From assembly GCF_963678975.1 (NCBI RefSeq), contig NC_089275.1, forward strand, positions 11,811,682 through 11,875,681: 64,000 nucleotides of DNA. Direction: 5' to 3'. Made by a program: the position numbers and the translations under genes. The notes beneath the pieces are model-generated. The model was not told the origin of the DNA and did not search any database. It was given only the letters and a program-made list of their open reading frames with translations. Source of the stretch: Dysidea avara (lineage: Eukaryota > Porifera > Demospongiae > Dictyoceratida > Dysideidae). Below, piece by piece: positions 24,019-39,000 of the stretch. How positions within the stretch are numbered: position 1 is the first letter of the stretch; every line of letters begins with the position of its first letter.

Positions 24019-27000
24019 GTATGTGGTATAGTATGTGTTTTGTGGATATTGTCTAATACCATTTCCCTCCAACATTATGTCTTGGTGTATAATATAGTAC
24101 ATAGTATGGCCTAGAAATGTTGCAAAGCAGTGCAAATTTCCTGATGCATAATATTAATTTTGGTGTTGTGCTACTTCCCAAACCCAGACACCCAAAATTT
24201 TGACTAGCCATCAATTAATAATGAATGGCTAATTATTTTATCCCAATAATTATGGAATTGTTTGAAGTGTACAATAGACCAGCACTTTTACACACTGTGT
24301 GTACTTTCTTATGATAATTTTTTAGTTGACACTGTTGGCTGTAGAAATATTTTATTGTCCCTATTAAAGTTATTTGTTCCACTGTAATATTGCTAGATAT
24401 CAGTGTATCAAATATGATTGGGAATAAATATTGACCAATTGTTTCTTTAGTGTACACATGTGGTTGCCTGACTATACTGGTTACATTACATGGTATTGTA
24501 TGTTCTCTATACACTGTATGGTACCCATGGGAAAATAGTACAGATGAATATATTTCCTTTAGAACACATTTATCATTAAAAGAATAATACATACATAATT
24601 GGTATAAGTGTGCATTTTATCACTATGAATTTTCATACACAGGGACACAATTTGGTTTCAAGTAGAAGCTTATGATGGAGGATTTCCAGAACCACGTATT
24701 CATCGAGCTAATGTGACTATATACCTGTCAGATGTAAATGATCGTCCACCAGACTTTTTATTTCCTCCTGGCTACGAGGCAGTCGTAGTAGAAAATGCTG
24801 CTCCAGGAGTAATAGCTGTTAATTTAACAGAATTTACTACAGATGTTGATACTGGTGATGGAGGCCTATTCAACCTTACTATCATTACCAATATTAGTGA
24901 CTTTATCCTTGACTCAGATGGTATCATTACCAGTAATGCTACATTTGATAGAGAAAGTGTAAATGCTTATATCATAACAATTGAAGGTGTCGACTTTGGA
25001 GTCCCACAACAAAGGTCAACATATGACCTCACTATAGCCATAGGTGACGTAAATGACAATTCTCCATTTTACACCAGCAACATCAGTGGAACTGTTATTG
25101 AAAATAATCCAATTGGGACTGAAGTTATACCAGAATATCGTGCCATGGACATTGATATTGGTATTAATGCTGAACTAAGATATGGGATATTCTCAGGTGA
25201 TCCAAACAGAAGGTTTGCAATCAATCAAACCACTGGTGCAATTTATACTGCTCAAATACTAAACAAAACTGGGCAGGAATTCTACAGTTTAACCATTGTT
25301 GTGACTGATGGTGGTGAACCACAATTATTTGGTTATGGTCTGGCCAACATTACTGTATTAGACTTCAATGATAATCCACCAGTGTTTGCTAGTGATGTAC
25401 TTCAAGCAAGTGTGATGGAAAGTGCAGAAATCGGTGATCCATTTTACACCATTGAGGCTACTGATGATGATTTAGGTAGCAATGCTATCCTGGAGTATTT
25501 TATAATTGAAGATGAAATGAATATTTCTAACAGATTTTCAGTTAACCAGACTACTGGAGTGCTTCATACAAATGATACGTTTGATCGTGAAAGTGAATAT
25601 CAGTACAATATTACAATAATGGCTGTAGATAATGGAGTAATACCACTATCGGCTACTGCTATAGTTACAATTACTATTCTTGATTCAAATGACTTTCCAC
25701 CAGTGTTTAACTCTTCAAACTATTCAACAAGTGTCGTAGAGAATTCTGAAGATGGTACATTTGTGTTACAGGTTTTTGCAACAGATGAAGATGTAGATTT
25801 TCATAACAGAAACTTTTCTTATACAATCTCAGGTAACAGAAGTATGCCATTTAGGATAGTTGCTACTACTGGCGAGTTATTTGTGGAAGGAGAAGTTGAC
25901 TGGGAGTCTGGAGATTATGAGTTTTTAGTCCACTGTAGTGACAATGGAGACCCTCCCCTCATGGATGAGTCAATTGTATTTCTTACTGTTATTGATGTAA
26001 ATGATAGGGTACCACAGTTTACACAGCAGTCATACCAGTTAGCTGTACTTGAAAACCTTCCTCCAGGATCAACTGTTGGTAATCTTACAGCTGAAGACAT
26101 GGATAGCTCAGGAAACAACTCTGTTGTATCCTATTCCATATTAATGGAGTTTTCCACACACCGCATTAACTTCATAGTTGACAATATGACTGGCCTTGTT
26201 ACCACCAATACGGAGTTTAACTTTGAGAGAAGAACCAGTTATGATTTGTTAGTGAGAGCTGAAGATCATGGAACTCCTTCACTGCGGAATGACACCATCA
26301 TTACAATTGCCATAATAGATTCCAATGATCATGATCCTGTGTTTGTTAATGATACATTTGTAGGAAGCATACCAGAGGATGTGATGACTGATACAGCAAT
26401 CTTGACTTTACGTGCCACAGATAATGATGTTGGCTCAAATCAAGATTTGAGATATTCTGTAAATTCAACATACTTTGATGTCAATTCTACTACAGGTGTA
26501 CTGTTTACAGCTGTTGATACATTTGACAGAGAACTTGCCGAACAGTTTGTGTTTATAGCTACAGTACATGACTTGGGAATTCCATCAAGATCTGCCACCA
26601 CCACAATCATTGTTAATATTATTGATGTCAATGACAATGATCCTGTGTTTGATCAGCCTTCTTATAGTGCTAGTCTAGAAGAAAACCTTGCCATTGGTAC
26701 TGTTGTTACTAGAGTACTTGCAACAGATGCTGACTTGGGAGTTGATGGAGTTATTAGTTACTACCTGGAAGATGTTTCTGGCAGTCAAAACTTTGGGATA
26801 AATAATGAAACTGGTGTGATCTATACAGCACGGTACATTGATAGAGAAGTTTATCCCAGTATTGATCTTGTGGTTATAGCAAACAACTCATTCTCTACAA
26901 GAATAGGCTCTACCCCAGTCACAGTAAGTGTTGAGATAACTGATATAAATGATCAACACCCTTCATTTAGTAGCACCTTTATTGATATTTACATTTCCGA

Positions 27001-30000
27001 AAACTCTACTTTAGATTGTGTGGTATACAGCATTTCTGTTACTGATTCAGACCTCGGTGAAGGTGGTCGAGTGAACTATGCCATTGTAGCTGGCAACAGT
27101 GAAGGAATATTTTCTGTGAATGAAACCACGGGAGGTCTCTCACTCAATTCTGTTTTAGATTATGAGACAAAATCACTTTATTCTATAGCAGTTCAAGCTT
27201 ATGATAATGGAATAATGTCTTTAAGCAACTACACAACATTCTTAGTTCATGTTGTTGATTCTAATGATAATATTCCATACTTTGCACTGTCTCAATATGA
27301 AATTTCCATTAGCTTTGGAGTGTTAGCAGGAAGCGAAGTACTGAGACTAGCACTAACAGATGTTGATACAAACCATGTTCAATTCTACATTGAAGCTGGA
27401 GACAACACAGGCTCATTTAGCATTGACTACAATGGTATACTACGTACTAGATTGTCCATAACAGGATTGCAGGGACAAACCATTGATCTGACAATAAGAG
27501 CATTTGATGGGCTATACAATGTATCTACTAATGTGATGGTGCATGTCACTGGTCTTTTAAATATTCAGTTTACATCTCCAACATTTACTTGTCAGTTTTC
27601 TGAAAATGTGATACATTCAGCAACAACATGTGTTGGTGCTTCTTTCCATACAACTTTAGCAATTGTGGCACAAAGTAATACAAGTCTATTTTCAATTGAT
27701 AACAATGGAGCTATCAATGTACTGGAGGGATTAGATTATGAACACATTTCAGTGTACCAACTGGTAGTTCAAGCATCAAGTGCAACAGAAACAGCTTACA
27801 CAGTTGTCACTATTATGGTTGAGGATGTCGATGAGTTTGGTCCCATTTTTGTGACGGACTCATATTATGTAGTGTTGCCTGAAACTTATGAGGTAGGTAA
27901 AACATTCCTGAATGTAACAGCTCTTGATAATGATGGTGCTGCTCCTAACAATGTGGTAACTTATGAGATAACTGCACAAAACCCTTTTAGTGATTTTTCT
28001 ATAAACAGAGCAACAGGTGCAGTAAGGGTGTCTAGACAACTTGATTATGAATCCAGCTTCCAAAGGGACTACAATTTGTCTATCACTGCTACCAACAATG
28101 CTGGTGGCATGGTGTTTACTGATACTGTGACAGTGCGTATTTTTGTGACTGATGACAATGACAATACACCTTCTTTCAACCGATTTGCTTATAGTCAACA
28201 ACTTCCTGAAGATGCCGAAGTTGGTATAGCTATTAACCACATGCTGTTTGCAACTGACAGTGACTTTGGGTCAAATACTGAAATAACTTATGCTTTGACT
28301 GGAAATCACAAATATACCGATTTTTCTATAAATACTATCACTGGAGAAGTGCACCTCTCTGAATCTTTAGACTGGGAGAGACAAACTTCATACACACTAG
28401 AGCTGCATGCAGCAGATAGAGGAAACCCAGGCAATGAAGCTACAGCCAGTATATCAATTACTGTCCAAGACCTCAATGATAATGACCCAGTGTGGGAAAG
28501 AGATCTCTATTTTGTTGTGATCACCGAACATGTCTCTGTTAATACTACAATAATTGATGTACAAGCTACCGATGCTGACCAAATAGCCACATCTACTTCT
28601 AGTGGAACATTTATGTACATTAATCGTAATGGATTAGTAACATACAACATCACTGCTGGAGATCCACTGGAACAATTCCACATCCACAATGAGACAGGAA
28701 ACGTAACTGTTATCAAACCATTAAATCGAGAAGAACACGCTACATATAACATTACTCTTAATGCAACAGATGGCGGTGGGAGATACACTAATGCTTATCT
28801 TTATATTGAACTAATTGATGAAAATGACAATGTACCTGTTTTCCTTGAAGATGTCTATAATTTCACTGTAGTTGAGAATTCCATGTCAGGAGCTTTAGTT
28901 GGACGTGTTATTGCAACTGATTCAGATGTTGGTCACAATGGAAATATAACCTATAGCATAATTTCTGGAAACACAAACAGTACATTTCGTATCAATGCTA
29001 CCATTGGAGAAATCTCTTTAATGGGAGAAGTTGACAGAGAAATCATTGAAATTTACTTACTGGTGGTAAGGGCGACTGACTATGGACTCAATCGCTTGTC
29101 AAGTGATACACTTGTCAATATCACTGTTACTGATGTTAATGAATTTCCTCCTGTATTTACTGAATTATTTTATTTTGGTGAAGTCCATGAAAACAGATCA
29201 GTAGGATATCTAGTGTTGACAGTATCTACCACTGATGAAGACTCTGGGGACAATAGTTTGATTAAGTATCAGATCACTGATGGAAATGACCTTTTGCTAT
29301 TTTACATTGGTATCATAAGTGGAGAAATATTGGTTAACCGTGAAATTGACTATGAAGCCATTACAAATGTCACTTTAGAGCTGTTTGCTGAAGATAGTGG
29401 TGCTATTGATATGAGACTTAATGCTACAGTGTTTGTGTACATTGATATTCTTGATGTCAACGATAATGCACCACAGTTTATAAATCAAACCTATTCTGGT
29501 TTTGTCCTAGAAAATTCTGTAGCTGGAACTGAAATCATTACAATTTCTGCCACTGATGCTGACAGTAATGAAAATGGAGAAATAGTTTATTTACTGCAGT
29601 TCTTATCTAATGACACTGAGTCACCTAACAATTTTGGTATTGATCCAGTCAATGGTACAGTGTTTCTATTGAATACAGTTAACTTAGATCGAGAGAGAAC
29701 ATCAGCATATGAAATGATTGTCACAGCTATAGATAATGGTGAACCTTCACTTTCAACTAACGTAACCCTAATGATTGTTGTTGTGGATGTCAATGATAAT
29801 GCTCCACAGTTTCAGAGTCGTGTGTTTGCTGGAGGGATCACTGAAAATCTTCCAGCTAATTCATCTGTACGTTTTGTCAATGCTACTGACATAGATGAAG
29901 GAGAGAATTCTCAAATAGTCTATAGTTTAAATCATACCAATTTATTTACCCAAGACTGTGCCAGTTTATGTCCACAAACCATTTGTGATGATATTGCATC

Positions 30001-33000
30001 AAGGGTGAACACGTCACTGTACCCACCATACCCGTTATTTGCTATTGACAATGTCACTGGTGAGATAATATCTACTTCAGAATTTGATCGAGAGTATATC
30101 AGTGATTATTTATTGTTAGTTGAAGCTGAAGATCAGGGAACACCAACCCAGTATGGCTATACTTGTGTTCAGATAATGATATTGGATGAGAATGATAACA
30201 ATCCATTCTTTTCTCAGCCGCTATATGAAGCACAAGTAAATGAGAATGCCAATTACACAGAGGTAACACAGTTATTAGCAAGTGATCTTGATACTGGTAA
30301 CAATGCTGTCCTAGCATATGGTCTGTCAGATGTTACCAACTCTTTTACAATTGACCCATTGAATGGTACAATACATACAATTAGGCCTCTAGACAGAGAG
30401 TTACAGGATGTTTATAATATAACTGTTTTTGCAAGTGATGGAGGCAACCCATCACGAAATGGTATGACTGTAGTGAAGATAAATGTACTAGACCTCAATG
30501 ATAATCCACCACAATTCACTCTGCCACAGTATAACAGTAACGTAGCGGAAAATGTGACCACTGGAACTTCCTTCGCTTACGTACTCGCCACTGATGATGA
30601 CATTGGTTTTAACAGTGCTGTTGTTTATGCTATAGATCCATCTAGCATTAATGCTGACCACTTTACAGTGAACGCTACAACTGGTGATATTTATGTAGCA
30701 GAAACATTGGATTATGAGAATATACAGAGTTACAATATAACAGTCACTGCTACTGATGGAGGAGTTCCATCATTATCTAGCAGAGTAACTCTAACCATTA
30801 ATGTAGTAGATATTAATGATAATCCACCAGTGTTCATCAACGTTCCTTATTTCACATCTGTCACTGAAAACTTGAACAACCCAATTAGTTTGCTCTCAGT
30901 GGCTGCCACAGACAATGACAGTGGGTCTAATTCAGAAATATTCTACAGAATTTCCAGCGTTTATCCGCTTAGTAACCCATTCAGCATAAATTCCTCCACT
31001 GGTGAGGTGATAGCTATTGAGGCAGTAGATGCTGAATATTCATTGGAGTATGCAATAACTGTCTCAGCTGCTAATAGTATTGGTCATCCATACCTGTCTA
31101 CTGAAGGTAACATCACTGTTTTGGTTAATGATGTTAATGACAATGTTCCCATGTTTGATTTCCCAACTTATACCATTCCTATATCAGAATCAACAGCAGT
31201 GGGTGACTCCATATTCCAAGTTACTGCAAATGACCTAGATGCCACAGATAACAACTCCAACTTGACTTACCAGCTTACAGCTAGTGAGAACACCAGCTTA
31301 TTGTTCACTATTGAGCAATACACAGGTATTATTAGAGTGGCAGATATCCTGGATAGAGAGGCAACTGATGTGCATGTTCTAAACATTACTGCATATGATG
31401 TATCAAACTTTACTGACACCACTGTGGTGACTATCCATATAGAAGACTCCAATGACAATAGCCCAATATTTGAGCAAGCTCAGTACATATTTAGTTTTGA
31501 AGAAGACGAACCAGTTGATATCTCTGTTGGAAGAGTTATTGCGCATGATGCTGATCTAGAGAACATTAGTTATTTCATATCAGAAAATTCATCATTGCTT
31601 TTCACAGTTAATGCTTTAACAGGAGAGCTGTTCACCAATGCAACATTTGACAGAGAAGCATCTGATACTCATATCATAACTGTTGTAGCTACAGATAATG
31701 GTATTGCCGAAGAGAGATCATCAATGGTAGAGGTCATGTTTATTATTTTAGACATCAATGATGAGAATCCTGTGTTTAATGAGTCATTCTATGAAGCTTC
31801 CTGGCATGAAGAGGTTACAAGTGTTGGTACAAATCTGCTGAATGTCTCCACCTACGATAGAGACATTGGTAACAACAGTGACGTCTCTTATGCTCTTGTG
31901 GCTAGTGATGATGCGGATCACTTCGAGATTGACTCTGACAATGGAATAATCTACTTGAGTGAAAATTTAGACCGTGAAATACAAGATATATTTATATTCA
32001 CAGTAGTTGCAACTGATGGTGGTATTCCTCCCCTTACAGGAGTAGTCAATGTTACTGTTATTGTGTTGGACATTAATGATAACTTTCCGATTTTTAATGC
32101 CAGCAACTATACATCTGTACTGCTTGAGGATACTTCAGTTGGAACAGAATTTCTAGCAGTTGGCACTACTGACATTGATATTGATGAGAATGCTGAAGTC
32201 ACTTATTTCATTGTGGATGATTTTAATGGTACATTTACCATCAACAATGAGACTGGAGTTATTAGCCTTACTGAGAGCTTAGACTATGAGGATACACAAT
32301 ATTATGAACTCAATATCACGGCAGTTGATAGGGGAGGTGTTCCATTGTTAACACCAGTTATGGTGTATATAACAGTGGTTGACTTAAATGATAATCCTCC
32401 AGTTCTAAATGCTTCAACCTACTACGCTGCAATACCAGAAAATGCAATTCTAGGAACTCCAGTGTTTGAAATTCCTGCTACTGATGAGGACTCAACTTCT
32501 AATGGACAACTAAGATATTATATAACTAGTGGGAACAGTGAATACAATTTTGAACTGGATGAGGATACTGGTGTACTGATTGTTGATGACTATTTAGACA
32601 GAGAAATTACTGACTTTTACTCCATTACATTTACTGTAGTAGATCTTGGACCAATTCCGTTTTCAGCATTAGCAACATTAGAGATTGAAGTTGAAGATGT
32701 TAATGACAACTCACCAATGTTCAGTACCAGTTTGTATCAGGCCTTTATTTCTGAGGCAGCTGCAATAAACCATACTGTCTTCAGTTTAAATGCTATTGAT
32801 AATGATATCGGTTCAAATGCGGAGCTTACTTATATAATCATTTCAGGCGACTACGAAGGGTTATTCTACATAGACCCATCAACAAGTACCATTAGAACAG
32901 CTTCACTACCAGACCATGAAATCAGACGGTCATACACATTAAGTATAGTAGCACAGGATGATGGCCAGCCAATGCTAAGTGATGTTACAAACCTGCACAT

Positions 33001-36000
33001 TGTAGTGACAGATCATAATGAACATTCTCCAACATTCCAGCAAAATTTTTACCAAGTTGACATCAGTACAACTATTGTAGTTGGCAGTCCCATCATTCAC
33101 CTGGTAGCTATTGATGATGATTACTTAGCATCAAATACTATTGTGTACTCCATAGCTGATGGGAACCACACATTGCTCTTCTCTATTTCTCAAAATGGGA
33201 CCATTCATGTCCGCAGTAGTTTAGTAGGGATGGAGGGTGAGTATGAGCTAACAATTGAAGCATCAGATGGGACATTGTACAGTGGCTGTGCTGTGACAAT
33301 TAACGTACTTTCCACAACGTCCACCACACCATTGTTTCAGCCTCCAACACAATTGATATTCGTACCAGAAAATACCAACCTCTTAACAGTTGTAGCTGCT
33401 ATCACTACTATTCCATCAGATACTCAAGTTAGTATATACGTCAATGATACCACTGTGACAAGAGATGAATTATTTACAGTTAAGACCTTGTTTCAGATAA
33501 CCAATGATGGTAGATTGCAAGTAATAGGAAATCTTGATAGAGAAGAATTTCCTGTGTATGTTATTCCTTTGCAGGCTACTGCAACAACTGGTACGTCTTA
33601 TTCAACAGTAACAGTTGTCATCACTGATGTTAATGATAATGCTCCTATGGCTGATAACATGGTCTATAATGTAACTCTTTCTGAATCAACTGCTATTGGA
33701 TCACCTGTCCTTACAATTTTTGGTACGGATCCTGATTTGCTTGAAAATAGTGACTTTGAATATTCAATCACATCAGGAAACCACAATGGGTTCTTTATAC
33801 TACATTCACTTAATGGAGAGATTACTGTGGTTTCTATCCTTGACCGAGAGTTAGAGTCTAATCCATGCTTGCAAATAACCCTTAGAAATTATCGATCATT
33901 TGAACAGCTGACTAGCCAGACAAAAGTAAACATCATTATTGAAGATGTCAATGACAATTCTCCTGAATTTTCCTCACCTTTTAATCATTATGTCATTACT
34001 GACGATGCAACCATTGGTACCTTTGTAGGTGAAGTAGCAGCAGATGATCCTGACAGTGGATCTAATGCAGAACTGGTCTACTCTATAACTCACCAAACAC
34101 AACCAAATGCTTTTGAAATAAATCAATCAACAGGTGGTATTTATGTAAGTGCACCACTAGACTCTCGTAATGTCAGTCGACATGTGCTATCACTAGAGGT
34201 TACAGACAGAGGGTCTCCTATACCAAGACGTAGTCCCAGTACTGCATTTATTGATGTGCTCCCAGTGAATAATTTTGCTCCCATGTTCCTACAGTCTGGC
34301 TATGATATGTCCATACCAGAAACACTAGACATTGGCATTCTGGTATTAACTGTTGAAGCTATTGACCCTGACTTTAACAGCAGTGAATCAATACGCTATG
34401 AGTTCATTTCTGGAAATGAAGGAGAAGATTTTATAATACAGTCTACTACAGGAAATATATTGGTGCAACAAAGGCTAGATTACCAGGCTCATTCAAATTA
34501 TAGCTTAATTGTAGCAGCGCTTGATATGGGCACTCCTGTATTAAATACCACCGTGCCTGTCAACATTGTAGTGCAAGATATTAACACACATCCACCGGTG
34601 TTTACAATGTCACAATATGAAGTATGCATAATGGAGAATATTACAGTGGGAACTCCGGTCTTAAACATTACTGCCACTGATGTTGACGCAATTGAAATTC
34701 TGTATTACTTAACCCAAAATGCATATATTGATGGTTCTCCTTTGTTCAGTATTGATCAACAATCTGGTGTGCTGTCTGTGGTGCACCCTGTTGATCGTGA
34801 AATTGTAGATTTTTATGAGTTGATGGTGTCTGCAATAGACAGTGGTTATGATGTGGTTATATCGAGAACTGTGTCGGTTATTGTAACCTTGCTGGATATA
34901 AATGATAACACACCATTCTTCAGTCAGTCTAACTATGCAGTCGATGCAACACGACTGTTGCCTCCCAACCAGTGTGTCTTCCAAACTACTACTATTGATG
35001 CAGATTTGATGTACAACTTTTCATACTCCATCATTGGTGGAAATGATGATGACTTGTTTTACATTGACGATGAGACTGGAAAGATTTTTACTAATAGCAC
35101 TATACCTGAAACTGGAATGACCAGTTATGAGATAGTTGTTGAAGTTGATGATGGAGTTTTTATATCAAATTCTACAGTCACAATCACATTGACATCTAAT
35201 GGTTCATTCTGTGAAGGTGACCTATGTACTACTGTCATAGCAAGATCAAGGGGTAGATGTCCAAATGGTTTTGTACTAACTCCATTCAGGCGACATTGTT
35301 GGCAATTGTATTGCAACACTAGTAGTGCATATAGGCCATGTAATGAGACTCGTTCTTGCATCCCTGTAGATAATTCTTGTGAGGGCTCATGTCCAAATGG
35401 AATGGGACTTTGTCCAACTACAGATCTTTGTCATGACTTACTGCCGTCATCTCCTATTTGTGATGGAAGTGATGTTACTTGCTTGATAGGGCAGACACTG
35501 TACCAAAATATTGCAGGTGACAGACATTGTGTAAGAACCACAACACTGCCTATTAGCCAGAGAAACTGCACAGGCTCTGAACTTGTATTCTGTGAGCAGT
35601 TGAATGGTTGCTCAAATTTGACTGCTCCTCACTTGTGCATGCCTTGTCCAAGTCACCTAGTGTATTGTAATGATACTAGAGTGTGTGTGGATGATGTGAA
35701 GAGATGCTGCGGATCTTCAGGATACTTTTGTGACATCTTAGATACTTGCCTCACTATTGGAGTCACATGTGAACTGCCAAATATTGCTCCAGAAGTAACA
35801 CAAGATCTTATCTTCATCGAAGAGATCACCTCATTTGATAATACACAGGTGTACTCATCTTCAGGACATGTTGTAGGTCTATTACTCTCAGCAAACAACA
35901 CACTAGCAGTAGATACACAAGGAGAAGAGTTAGGTATAGCAGTGACTGGTGTTCCTGATATTGATCGACTGTTTGGTGAATGGCAGTATTCTCTTTGTGA

Positions 36001-39000
36001 CGATTCTGCTACTGATGACTATGGTAATTGTTCTGTTATCACATCTGAATGGTTTAACATCAGTACTAGTGTTAATGATACTAATGCACTTTTCTTACCA
36101 AACAATGCAAGAATAAGATTTGTCAGGAAATCTGTAGAGATTGAAGGTGCTGTTTGGATTAGAGCAAAGTTGTGGGATGGAAACAGTGATGGTTTTATAA
36201 GCAATAGTAGCACTCTAGTCAGAAATCAAATTCCTCATTTCAATTCAACACTTCCTTTCAACAACAACAGTGGAGTTAGCCAATCATCTACACTTATCAC
36301 TGTGTTATTTATTCCACTTGCTATACCACCAGAGTTCAGTCCTGATGCTCATCTTACGTTTGTCACCATCACAGAGGAGGAGAGGTTTGTAGACAACAAC
36401 GGAAACACAATAGAAGAATTAGTGATAAGTGTCAATGTTCCTTCTCCAGTCATCCTGGATACAACAGTAGTGATTGGTTTTCCATCCCCTCCAGCTGGTA
36501 ACTCATTCACATCTTATCAGAATCAATTACCGTCTGATGTTCTCAATAGATATTTTGCAGCTGTTGCAGTAGTCAATCCTATAAGAAGTGCTAACCTTGA
36601 TGCACTGATGAACAACCAACTTCCTGGAGTCGGGTTGTCTCATGTGACCACCAATGACATCAGTGGTAGATGGCAGGTGTCTTTGAATGGATCACTATTT
36701 GACTGGGTATACTTAGACACTATCATCGATGGAACCTCTCAATATGTTCTATTAGGCACCTCTGACAGGTTAAGATTTGTACCTGCTGTTGATTTTTATG
36801 GTCAAGCTTCCATCAGAATCAGGCCATGGGATGGACTGTACAGTAATAGTCGTGTAACAAGGAATGGAAGGTTTATTGTGGTAATGGATAACTTGTCACC
36901 ATCATCATCATCACAATTTGGAATCAATGAATGGCAGGTTGCTACTATTAATGTCTTGTCAAGTTTAGACAGGCCAATTGCATTTGAAACAACTGCTTAT
37001 CTTGACCCAATTCCAAACTTCATCATGTACAAGTATGACAGATTCTTTACTGTTCAAGTTGACAGGGATGTTGAGAGTGTACGAGTAAACAGAGCTACAC
37101 TTGAGAACTATTTGCAAGTTGTGTTCATAGATCCTGTTACCATTGCAAGAGTCGTTCCGGCACAAAATGAAAGGTAAATAAAACATATTTTGTATATAAT
37201 TACAATGACGTGTATGTAATTTTCATCTTCTATCTGTACAGTTGTTTGGTCAGTTTCTCAATTCAACAAGATGTGCTCAGCTTTTCTGAAGTACAACAGC
37301 ACTTACTAGAAAGAAATGGTTCACTAGAAGCACTTGGCTTCCCTATCTTGAAAGTATCTCAAGGTATGCAACAACAGGCATTGTGTACAGTACACATTGC
37401 ATTCTAGGACTTCATATATAATTTTCTGTTTTTGCACTACAGATGTATCCTATGGAACAAGTTATGGTTGTCCAGATGCAGTGGGTCCCTTACCACACTA
37501 TGGTACACATGTCAACCAGTTTGTGTCCAGGTTTGCCAGAGATGGGGATGAAGATTTCCTAGGACTTGCAGTGATCAGTATTAACTCTACTGAAGGAGGT
37601 GTATGGCAGTATTACAGAGGAGACCTCAATGATTACAATAATCCAGATAATACGTCTTCCTATCCATTAGGATACCAGTCTCACAAGATTCCCTGGGTAA
37701 ATTTTCCTCCTGGTTTAGCAGAAAACAATGCTCTTCTGTTACAAGGTATTGACAGAATCCGCTTTGTTCCTCGACCAAATTATTATTGGATAAATTCATC
37801 GGTTACTCCATCCATCACAGTGAAGATATGGGATGCATCCGTAAATCAACATTCTACTTCCAGTAGTGAGCTAGACCTAATGAACATCAATACTAATCCA
37901 TATGAAGATACCCTTCAATCTCTTGTCAATCCAGTAGGGCTGTTCAGTCTTGAAAAAGTCTTTGTTCTTGCTAGCAGATATGGTTGTAATGGTATTGTCA
38001 ATTCTGGTGTGACATATGATGCATGTTGTGTATGTGGTGGTAGTGGTGGCACCTGTACTGGTTGTGATGGCAGACAGAACTCTAATGCTATTTATGATTC
38101 TTGTGATATTTGTCAAGGAAATGACCAAAGTTGTTTGGGCTGTGATTATGTACCCTACTCAAGCACTGAAGCCGGTAGCTGTAGTGAGTGTATTAGTGAA
38201 GTAGAAATCAATCGAGAGCAAAAGGAGAGCCAGCTATTTACAGTGGTTACAGTAGCAGACTTTATTGACTGTGCTGGAGCATGCTTTGGACCTGCAATAG
38301 TGGATGAGTGTATGAACTGCTCTGGTGGAAATTCTTCTCGTACCTACAACCAAGAAAGGTAAAATTGTTATTGAATTGAACTGAACTGACTATAATATTG
38401 TGTATCTCTTTTACAGGGATTGTGCTGGTGTTTGCTATGGTCCAGCAATGATAGATGACTGTGGTTACTGTACTGGAGAAAGCACTGATCTAGTGTACAA
38501 TGAGTTACTAGACTGCACTGGTATCTGTGATGGTCCATTTAGGGCAGATAGTTGTGGCATTTGCCAACGACCAGATGACAATGACAATATTGTAGAACAT
38601 AGAGACTGCAATGGAGTTTGCTTTGGTACTGCTTTACTGGATTCCTGTGATATATGTTATGGTGAAGACACAAACAACACTGCTGATACAGAACTAGATG
38701 TGTGTGGTGTATGTTTCGGAGACAACTCTACATGTACTGGATGTGATGGAGTAACTGGCAGTGGTTTTGTTATAGACACATGTGGAGAGTGTGGTAACAA
38801 TGATTGTGGCTGTAACCAAATCAATAGCATAACTCCTAACAGAGGTCCATCCACTGGTGGTACACAACTAACTGTCAGAGGTGCAGGATTTTTCTTAAAC
38901 AATGAAACATTTACTCGCTATAATCCACAAGCTCCAAATTGTGGTGCACCAACAGTATTAAATACCACAGGAGATGTTGTCTTTCCAGTCTGTCAGTTTA

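Noticed and set aside
36965..37186. Gene break at 37.2 kb (separate downstream gene)
   Set aside because: Donor and acceptor at 37173/37242 and 37363/37443 keep phase through to the IPT and membrane region, so one gene is simpler.
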